From the NCBI GenBank assembly GCA_028275445.1, contig JAPWUQ010000007.1, positions 1-33,826 on the forward strand: DNA of 33,826 nt, given 5' to 3'. The notes under the pieces are model-generated. The model did no database searches. It saw only the letters and a program-made list of their open reading frames with translations, and had not been told where the DNA came from. Position 1 is the stretch's first letter; the number at the start of each line of letters is the position of its first letter. The DNA is from Anaerolineae bacterium. Its GTDB lineage: Bacteria; Chloroflexota; Anaerolineae; JACIWP01. Of this stretch, positions 27,359-33,826 are shown one piece after another. The position numbers were made by a program, and so were the translations under genes.

Positions 27359-27718
27359 TTATTCGATGATCTCGCCACAGCGCTTGCAGTAACGAGCCTT
27401 GGAGCCATCCTCGAAGACGCGGATGCCCACCCGGGTAGGCTTGTCACAGCGCTTGCAGACCAGGGCCACGTTCGAAATATGAATGGGCGCCTCGCGCTCG
27501 ATGATTCCCACCTGCGTGCGCACGTCGCCGGTGCGGCGCTGGTGCTTCTTCACCAGGTTGACGCCGGCCACGATGACGCGATCGCGATTGGGGTCCAGCC
27601 GGCCAGGAAACCGCACCGACCGACCCGGCAGGACCTTGCGCACCGTGCCGCGCATGCCCCGGTTCTTTCCGCTGATAACTTCGACTGTATCGCCTGCTTT
27701 GATCTTTCGCATCCCCAT
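27359..27718 (-). CDS. rplX: 50S ribosomal protein L24 (with Cys-pair C-terminal extension)
   Basis: [30 protein letters not shown]...[13 protein letters not shown]...[32 protein letters not shown]; start near ATG 27718/27712. Confidence 0.95.
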   Translation of the reverse strand: MGMRKIKAGDTVEVISGKNRGMRGTVRKVLPGRSVRFPGRLDPNRDRVIVAGVNLVKKHQRRTGDVRTQVGIIEREAPIHISNVALVCKRCDKPTRVGIRVFEDGSKARYCKRCGEIIE

Positions 27719-27768
27719 AACCTCCCCGGCATCCATCCTGGGACGTCCTCGCGCCTCTGGTGCCGCGC

Positions 27769-28137
27769 TCACAGCACTTCAGGGGCCAGCGAGACGATCT
27801 TCATGAACCCCTTCTCGCGCAGTTCACGGGCCACCGGGCCGAAAATGCGCGTCCCCTTCGGGTTGCGACGCTCGTCCAGGATGACCGCCGCGTTGTCATC
27901 AAACCGGATATACGTGCCGTCCGGGCGGGCGTAGGGCTTTTTCACCCGCACGATCACCGCGCGCACCACCTCCCCCTTCTTGACGGAGGCGGTCGGGGTG
28001 GCCTCCTTCACCGAGGCAATGATGATATCCCCCACCGTGCCGTAATAGCGGTGAGAGCCGCCCATGACCCGGATGCACAGCAGTTCCTTGGCTCCCGTGT
28101 TATCCGCAACAACCAGCCGAGATTCTTGCTGAATCAT
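27769..28137 (-). CDS. rplN: 50S ribosomal protein L14
   Basis: [46 protein letters not shown]...[44 protein letters not shown]. Confidence 0.97.
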   Translation of the reverse strand: MIQQESRLVVADNTGAKELLCIRVMGGSHRYYGTVGDIIIASVKEATPTASVKKGEVVRAVIVRVKKPYARPDGTYIRFDDNAAVILDERRNPKGTRIFGPVARELREKGFMKIVSLAPEVL

Positions 28138-28382
28138 TGCTCTGCCCTCTCGATGATTTCAGTGACGATCCATCGCTTTTCACGGCTCAGGGGCCGCGAC
28201 TCGAGAATGCGCACCAGGTCGCCCACCCGACAGGCATTGTTCTCGTCGTGCGCCTTGTACTTCTTGCGCGCACGCACGGTCTTATGATACAGCGGGTGCT
28301 CGTAGGTGCGCGTGACCTCGACGACCACTGTTTTATCCATTTTATCGCTGACCACGCGACCAATCAGTTCTTTTTTGGGCAT
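28134..28382 (-). CDS. rpsQ: 30S ribosomal protein S17
   Basis: [73 protein letters not shown]. Confidence 0.96.
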   Translation of the reverse strand: MPKKELIGRVVSDKMDKTVVVEVTRTYEHPLYHKTVRARKKYKAHDENNACRVGDLVRILESRPLSREKRWIVTEIIERAEQ

Positions 28383-28385
28383 GGC

Positions 28386-28613
28386 TTACACTCCCCGTCC
28401 CTGTTCCAGCTCACGCAGGATGGTTTTGATGCGCGCGATGTCCCGCTTGACCTGGGTCATGCGCTGGTAGTTTTTCAACTGACGCGTGGCCCACTGGAAC
28501 CGCAAGTTGAACAATTCATGATACAGCTCGTCCAGGCGGCGTTCCAGTTCTCGCCTGGCGGTGGGATAATCCAGTCCCGCGATGGATGCTCGGATTTCCT
28601 GCGCCTTCATCAA
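28386..28613 (-). CDS. rpmC: 50S ribosomal protein L29
   Basis: [65 protein letters not shown]. Confidence 0.94.
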   Translation of the reverse strand: MMKAQEIRASIAGLDYPTARRELERRLDELYHELFNLRFQWATRQLKNYQRMTQVKRDIARIKTILRELEQGRGV

Positions 28614-29038
28614 CTACCCTCCCCCTCGCTTTCAACGCGAGTGACGATCTGGGTTTTGATGGGTAGTTTATGGGAAGCCAGCCGCAGGGCTTCGCGCGCC
28701 ACATCTTCGCGCACGCCGGCGATCTCGAACAGGATGCGTCCGGGCTTCACCACAGCAACCCAACCTTCCACATTGCCCTTGCCGCCGCCCATGCGGGTCT
28801 CCGCCGGCTTCTTGGTGATGGGCTTGTCCGGGAAGATGCGGATCCAGAGCTTCCCACCACGCCGCACATAGCGCACGATGGCGCGGCGGGCCGCCTCAAT
28901 CTGCCGGTTGGTCATCCAGCAGGGCTCCAGCGCCTGCAGGCCGTATTCGCCGAAGGCGATCTCGGCGCCGCGCGTGGCCCGCCCCTTCATCCTTCCACGA
29001 TGCTGTTTGCGATATTTGACTCGTTTCGGCATCAACAT
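28610..29038 (-). CDS. rplP: 50S ribosomal protein L16
   Basis: [104 protein letters not shown]. Confidence 0.97.
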   Translation of the reverse strand: MLMPKRVKYRKQHRGRMKGRATRGAEIAFGEYGLQALEPCWMTNRQIEAARRAIVRYVRRGGKLWIRIFPDKPITKKPAETRMGGGKGNVEGWVAVVKPGRILFEIAGVREDVAREALRLASHKLPIKTQIVTRVESEGEGS

Positions 29039-29130
29039 ATGTCCAACTCCTCAGCCGCACCAGCCCCGCTGGTGCTCTTCAAGATAGCGGTTTCATGAAA
29101 CTGCGCCGATCTTCGGCCTGGCCGGCACCC

Positions 29131-29802
29131 TCAGGCACCCGCCTCGGCGAACTGCTCGGCCTGGGATTTCTTCTCGGGCAGGACATCGCCCTTGTAAATC
29201 CACACCTTCACCCCGATGCGGCCGAAGGTGGTGAGCGCCTCCGCCTTGGCGTAATCAATGTCCGCCCGCAGGGTATGGCGCGGCACCCGCCCCATGCGCA
29301 CCGTGTCTTTGCGGGCCATTTCGGCGCCGCCCAGCCGGCCCGAACAGGTGACCATGGCGCCCAGGGCGCCGGCCCGCAGGGCCCGCAGGACCGCCTGCTT
29401 CATCGCCCGCTTAAAGGACACGCGGCGCTCCAACTGCTCGGCGATGCTCTCCGCCACCAGATAGGCATCCAGCTCCGGCTTCTCGATTTCCTCGACGTCA
29501 ATGCGCACGCGCTTCTTGGTGAAATCCTCCAGGAGCTGGCGGAGCTTGTTCACGCCGGCGCCCTTGCGGCCGATGATAATGCCGGGCTTGGCCGTGTGGA
29601 TGACGATGGACACCTGATTCGGGAAGCGCTCGATCTCGATCTTGGAGATGCCGGCATTAGGCAGTTCCTTGCGGATCATCTCCCGAATCTTGATGTCCTC
29701 CATCAACAGTTTGCCGTATTCCTCGCCCTCGGCATACCAGCGCGCATCCCAGGTGCGGATAATGCCGAGACGGAACGCATTCGGATGAACTTTACGCCCC
29801 AA
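29131..29802 (-). CDS. rpsC: 30S ribosomal protein S3
   Basis: [47 protein letters not shown]...[21 protein letters not shown]...[30 protein letters not shown]. Confidence 0.97.
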   Translation of the reverse strand: MGRKVHPNAFRLGIIRTWDARWYAEGEEYGKLLMEDIKIREMIRKELPNAGISKIEIERFPNQVSIVIHTAKPGIIIGRKGAGVNKLRQLLEDFTKKRVRIDVEEIEKPELDAYLVAESIAEQLERRVSFKRAMKQAVLRALRAGALGAMVTCSGRLGGAEMARKDTVRMGRVPRHTLRADIDYAKAEALTTFGRIGVKVWIYKGDVLPEKKSQAEQFAEAGA

Positions 29803-29866
29803 ATTGAACCTCCTTGCGCTTCAGCTCCACGATGTGCATTTGCCCGCCGGCCGCGGGGGCCTGGCG

Positions 29867-30208
29867 TTATTCCTTCTCTTCCAGCACGACGGTGATATGC
29901 GACGAGCGCTTCAGGATGGGCTTGAAGCGGCCGCGTGCACCGAACCGCCGCCATCGGCGCGTGGGCCCCTCGTCGGCGTAAATCTGGGCGATGTACAGGT
30001 CCTCGCCGGCCATGCCGAAATTCTCCTCCGCGTTGGCGATGGCCGAACGAATCACCTTGGCCACAGGCTTCGCGGCGGCCTTCGGCACGAACTGCAGCCG
30101 CTCCAGGGCCTCCTGCGCCCGCATGCCGCGCACCAGGTCCACCACCAGCCGGACCTTCTGGGGCGACATGCGAATATACTTCGCTACTGCCCTAACCTGC
30201 ATCCCCAT
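29867..30208 (-). CDS. rplV: 50S ribosomal protein L22
   Basis: VRAVAKYIRMSPQKVRLVVDLVRGMRAQEALERLQFVPKAAAKPVAKVIRSAIANAEENFGM...RRWRRFGARGRFKPILKRSSHITVVLEEKE. Confidence 0.97.
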   Translation of the reverse strand: MGMQVRAVAKYIRMSPQKVRLVVDLVRGMRAQEALERLQFVPKAAAKPVAKVIRSAIANAEENFGMAGEDLYIAQIYADEGPTRRWRRFGARGRFKPILKRSSHITVVLEEKE

Positions 30209-30211
30209 GAT

Positions 30212-30493
30212 TTACCCCCTTCTGGTCTTCTTCTCTTTCGCCACATGCCCCCGGAAGGTCCGGGTCGGGGCGAACTCGCCCAGGCGATGACCGACCATGT
30301 TCTCGGTGATATAGACAGGGATGTGGTGCCGGCCGTTGTGCACGAGGATCGTGTGCCCCACCATCTGGGGGAAGATGACCGAGGCGCGCGACCAGGTGCG
30401 GATCGCCACGCGCTTGCCCGTGCGGTTCATCTCCTCGATCCTCTTCAACAGCTTCGGATCCACATACGGCCCTTTTTTCAATGACCTCGACAC
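30212..30493 (-). CDS. rpsS: 30S ribosomal protein S19
   Basis: [83 protein letters not shown]. Confidence 0.97.
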   Translation of the reverse strand: MSRSLKKGPYVDPKLLKRIEEMNRTGKRVAIRTWSRASVIFPQMVGHTILVHNGRHHIPVYITENMVGHRLGEFAPTRTFRGHVAKEKKTRRG

Positions 30494-30544
30494 TGGTCAA
30501 CCTCCTGCTTCGTCACTGCGTAGACCTAAGATGTGCTGACAGCA

Positions 30545-31378
30545 TTACCGGCCGGCGGTGCGGCGGCGCACGATGTACTTGTCCGTCGCCTTGTTGCGCC
30601 GGGTCTTATAGCCCAGCGCCGGCTTGCCCCACGGCGTCTTCGGGCCGGGCATGCCGATGGGTGAGCGGCCCTCACCGCCGCCATGCGGGTGATCGCGCGG
30701 CGTCATCGCGGAGCCGCGCACGGTCGGGCGCCAGCCCAGCCACCGCTTGCGGCCGGCCTTGCCCAGCTTGATGTTGCTGTGGTCAATATTGCCGACCTGG
30801 CCGATGGTGGCCTTACAGCGCTTGTCCACCAGGCGCATCTCGCCGCTGGGGAGGCGCAGGAGCACATACTTGCCCTCTTTCGCCATCACCTGGGCGGCGG
30901 TGCCGGCGGCTCGCGCGATCTGGCCGCCTTTGCCGACATGCAGTTCCACGTTGTGCACCATGGTGCCCAACGGGATGTTCTCCAGCGGCAGGGTGTTGCC
31001 AGGCCGGATCTCCGCATCCGGAGCGGAGATCACCGTGTCGCCAACCTTGAGCTCCAGCGGTGCGATGATGTACCGCTTCTCGCCGTCCGCATAGACCAGC
31101 AGGGCGATGCGCGCCGAGCGGTTGGGATCGTACTCGATGCTCACCACGCGCGCCGGGATGCCTTCCTTGTCGCGCTTGAAATCAATGATGCGGTACATGC
31201 GCTTATGACCGCCGCCCCGATGCCGCACAGTGACTTTGCCGCGGAAGTTCCGCCCACCGTGTTTCTTCAGCGGCACCAGCAGGGAGCGTTCGGGTTCGGT
31301 CTTGGTGATCTCCTCGAAGGTGTACCCCGTCATGCCCCGCCGGCCGGGTGTGGTCGGTTTATAGACTTTGATCGGCAT
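30545..31378 (-). CDS. rplB: 50S ribosomal protein L2
   Basis: [25 protein letters not shown]...[30 protein letters not shown]...[40 protein letters not shown]. Confidence 0.98.
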   Translation of the reverse strand: MPIKVYKPTTPGRRGMTGYTFEEITKTEPERSLLVPLKKHGGRNFRGKVTVRHRGGGHKRMYRIIDFKRDKEGIPARVVSIEYDPNRSARIALLVYADGEKRYIIAPLELKVGDTVISAPDAEIRPGNTLPLENIPLGTMVHNVELHVGKGGQIARAAGTAAQVMAKEGKYVLLRLPSGEMRLVDKRCKATIGQVGNIDHSNIKLGKAGRKRWLGWRPTVRGSAMTPRDHPHGGGEGRSPIGMPGPKTPWGKPALGYKTRRNKATDKYIVRRRTAGR

Positions 31379-31426
31379 TCTATCTGACCTCCACTCGCTG
31401 ATTGCACTCAGCGCCGCGTCGTATCA

Positions 31427-31714
31427 TTACACGCCTTCGAAGAACTCGATGCGCTGGCCAGGCGTCAATGTGACGATCGCCTTCTTCCACGCCGGCTGTT
31501 TGACCACCACACGCCGGCCGTAGCGGGAGCGCTTCGGCTTCATCGAGACGATATTCACGTCCACCACCGTCACATTAAACGCCTTCTCGACAGCCGCTTT
31601 CACCAGAGCCTTGTTGGCGCGTCGGTCCACCTCAAACACGTATTTCCCCTTCTCCGCCAACGCGCTCGACTTCTCCGTGATCACCGGGCGCCGCAATACT
31701 TCGTAAAGGTGCAT
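31427..31714 (-). CDS. rplW: 50S ribosomal protein L23
   Basis: MHLYEVLRRPVITEKSSALAEKGKYVFEVDRRANKALVKAAVEKAFNVTVVDVNIVSMKPKRSRYGRRVVVKQPAWKKAIVTL. Confidence 0.95.
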   Translation of the reverse strand: MHLYEVLRRPVITEKSSALAEKGKYVFEVDRRANKALVKAAVEKAFNVTVVDVNIVSMKPKRSRYGRRVVVKQPAWKKAIVTLTPGQRIEFFEGV

Positions 31715-31754
31715 TTCGACCTTTCCTCCCTACACACGTCCTGGCGCGCGACGA

Positions 31755-32387
31755 CTACTGCCCCAGGATGGACTCGATGACTTCCAGCGAACCCTTGGGC
31801 ATCAGCACGTAATCATAGCCCAGGAGGTCGCGCACGTTCAGGTAATTGGCCAGCAGTGTCTTGACCTGCGGCAGGTTGCGCGCGGACATCTCGACGGCGG
31901 CATCCTTGGCCGGCAGGAGGATCAGCACGCTGGAATCCAGCTTCAGCGCACCGAGCACCTGCAGCATCTGCTTGGTCTTCGGCGCTTCCAGAGCCAGCTC
32001 GTCCAGCACAACGATCTGCTGGTCCGCCGCCTTGGCGGACAGGGCCGCCCGCAGTGCCAGGCGCCGCATCTTGCGCGGCATCTTCTGGGCATAGCTGCGC
32101 GGATGAGGGCCAAAGACCACGCCGCCGTGCCGCCAGTGCGGCGCGCGGATGCTTCCCTGGCGCGCTCGACCGGTGCCCTTCTGCCGCCAGATCTTGCGGC
32201 CGCCGCCGGAAACCTCGCCGCGCGTCTTGGTATCGTGGGTGCCCAGCCGGGCATTGGCCAACTGCCGCAGTAATGCCTGATGCATCACCGCCTTGGTCGC
32301 CGGCGTCAACGGCACCCCAAATATGTCGTCGCGCAGTTCGACTTCGCCTACGATTTCACCCTGCATATTTCGCAATGGCACTTGCAT
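31755..32387 (-). CDS. rplD: 50S ribosomal protein L4
   Basis: [97 protein letters not shown]. Confidence 0.96.
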   Translation of the reverse strand: MQVPLRNMQGEIVGEVELRDDIFGVPLTPATKAVMHQALLRQLANARLGTHDTKTRGEVSGGGRKIWRQKGTGRARQGSIRAPHWRHGGVVFGPHPRSYAQKMPRKMRRLALRAALSAKAADQQIVVLDELALEAPKTKQMLQVLGALKLDSSVLILLPAKDAAVEMSARNLPQVKTLLANYLNVRDLLGYDYVLMPKGSLEVIESILGQ

Positions 32388-32453
32388 CGTCTCTTTACTC
32401 CCACTCCAGATGCGCCGGCTGTACCGCCTACTGCAGGCGCCGGCACATAATGG

Positions 32454-33086
32454 TTATCCCTGCTTGCGAGCCTGCTTGATGAGCAGTAATCCACCGCGCG
32501 GGCCAGGCACCGGGCCCTTCACCGCCAGCAGATTGCGCTCCGGGTCCACCAGAACGACCTTAAGGTTCTGCATGGTATGGCGCCGGCCGCCCATCCGCCC
32601 CGCCATGCGCGTGCCCTTCAGCACACGGCCGGGCGTCTTACAGGCACCGATGGAACCCGGCGCACGCTGTCGGTCCGACTGGCCGTGCGTCTTGGGGCCG
32701 CCGCGGAACCCATGCCGCTTCACGACGCCGGCAAAGCCCCGGCCCTTGGTGGTGCCCACGACGTCCACGCGCTCACCCACCGAGAAGATGTCCACGGTGA
32801 TCTTCTGCCCCACGTCGTAGGGCTCATCCTCTTTGACGCGGATTTCCCGCAGGATGCGGAGCGGCGGCAGGTTATGCCGGCGCAGATGCCCCAGCAGTGG
32901 CTTGTTCAGCTTCCGCGGCGGGACCTCCTCATAGCCGATCTGGATGGCGGAGTAGCCATCGCGCGCCACGGTCTTGCGCTGGGTGACGTAGCAGGGCCCG
33001 GCCTCGATCACCGTCACCGGCACGACCTCGCCCTTCTCGTCGAAAATTTGCGTCATGCCAACTTTTCTGCCCAGTATGCCTTTCAT
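32454..33086 (-). CDS. rplC: 50S ribosomal protein L3
   Basis: [39 protein letters not shown]...[57 protein letters not shown]; start trimmed to ATG 33086. Confidence 0.97.
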   Translation of the reverse strand: MKGILGRKVGMTQIFDEKGEVVPVTVIEAGPCYVTQRKTVARDGYSAIQIGYEEVPPRKLNKPLLGHLRRHNLPPLRILREIRVKEDEPYDVGQKITVDIFSVGERVDVVGTTKGRGFAGVVKRHGFRGGPKTHGQSDRQRAPGSIGACKTPGRVLKGTRMAGRMGGRRHTMQNLKVVLVDPERNLLAVKGPVPGPRGGLLLIKQARKQG

Positions 33087-33243
33087 CGTTCCGTTTCGGA
33101 CGAGAAGACTGCCGCTGGTTCCTGCCGCATCATCTTCCCGCCCATACCTCCTTTGCCAGAGTTTGTCTCGCAATAGGTTCGGGGGCGCTGTACCTCTGCC
33201 GGCCGCGCGCCGGCCCCCAGGTCCAGCACTCCCCTGCCTGGCG

Positions 33244-33552
33244 CTACAGCTTGATCTCGATATCCACGCCGGCCGGCAGGTTCAGGCGCATCAGCGTGTC
33301 GATGGTCTTGGAGCCCGGGTCAAGCACATCGATGAGCCGCTTATGGGTGCGGATCTCGAACTGTTCCCGGGAATCCTTGTCGATGAACGGAGAGCGCATC
33401 ACGGTAAAGCGCTCGATCTTGGTGGGCAAGGGAATGGGGCCCACCACGACCGCACCAGTGCTCTCCGCCGCCTCCACGATCTGCCGGACCGACTGGTCCA
33501 GGACCCGATGATCGTACGCTTTAAGCCGGATTCGAATACGCTGTTTTGCCAT
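33244..33552 (-). CDS. rpsJ: 30S ribosomal protein S10
   Basis: [102 protein letters not shown]. Confidence 0.98.
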   Translation of the reverse strand: MAKQRIRIRLKAYDHRVLDQSVRQIVEAAESTGAVVVGPIPLPTKIERFTVMRSPFIDKDSREQFEIRTHKRLIDVLDPGSKTIDTLMRLNLPAGVDIEIKL

Positions 33553-33575
33553 CGGTTGCTACCTTGCCCACCTGA

Positions 33576-33826
33576 TTATTCGACGATCTTGGTGATGACG
33601 CCGGCGCCCACGGTGCGGCCGCCCTCGCGAATGGCGAAGCGCGACCCCTCCTCCAACGCCACCGGCGCGATCAGCTTCACCCGCAGGTTCACCCGGTCTC
33701 CCGGCATCACCATCTCCACACCCTCGGGCAACTGCACCTCGCCCGTCACGTCCATCGTCCGAATGTAAAACTGCGGACGATACCCGCTGAAGAACGGCGT
33801 GTGCCGGCCGCCCTCCTCCTTCGTCA
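33576..33826 (-). CDS. tuf: elongation factor Tu, C-terminal part (truncated by window edge)
   Basis: Reverse translation [82 protein letters not shown]. Confidence 0.97.
   Translation of the reverse strand, partial: TKEEGGRHTPFFSGYRPQFYIRTMDVTGEVQLPEGVEMVMPGDRVNLRVKLIAPVALEEGSRFAIREGGRTVGAGVITKIVE

Noticed and set aside
1-33826. tRNA, rRNA, CRISPR arrays, insertion sequences, defence or toxin-antitoxin systems
   Set aside because: None could be recognised by eye; nearly all the sequence is accounted for by core genes. A tRNAscan/cmscan/ISfinder run would be needed to exclude small elements.

Overview
The 33.8 kb window (about 60% GC or higher by eye) is mostly conserved bacterial chromosome, almost entirely on the minus strand. 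Right part (about 15.8-33.8 kb): a continuous S10-spc-alpha ribosomal superoperon, read right to left: tuf (partial), rpsJ, rplC, rplD, rplW, rplB, rpsS, rplV, rpsC, rplP, rpmC, rpsQ, rplN, rplX, rplE, rpsN (Zn type), rpsH, rplF, rplR, rpsE, rpmD, rplO, secY, adk, map, rpmJ, rpsM, rpsK, rpsD, rpoA, rplQ, truA, rplM, rpsI. infA is absent from its usual map-rpmJ slot. Left part (1-13.1 kb): a division/cell-wall (dcw) cluster: mraZ, rsmH, ftsL-like, ftsI, murF, mraY, murD, ftsW, murG, a CvpA-like membrane gene, murC, murB, ddl (partial). murE is absent from its usual place. Between the two core clusters is a 2.9 kb accessory island with divergent promoters: a plus-strand UbiA-family prenyltransferase (decaprenyl-phosphate phosphoribosyltransferase-like) and a minus-strand protein that fuses a Flp-type pilin N-terminus, through a Pro/Thr linker, to a lamin-tail-like domain. 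The points most worth following up are the Flp-pilin/lamin-tail fusion, a putative MraZ-box array over the mraZ promoter, the structured 400 bp intergenic upstream of mraZ, an rsmH gene with no ordinary start codon outside mraZ, and very dense GCCGGC words in coding and intergenic DNA. I found no convincing CRISPR array, tRNA/rRNA, transposon or defence system. Lineage (perhaps Chloroflexota-like) is only a guess from gene content.
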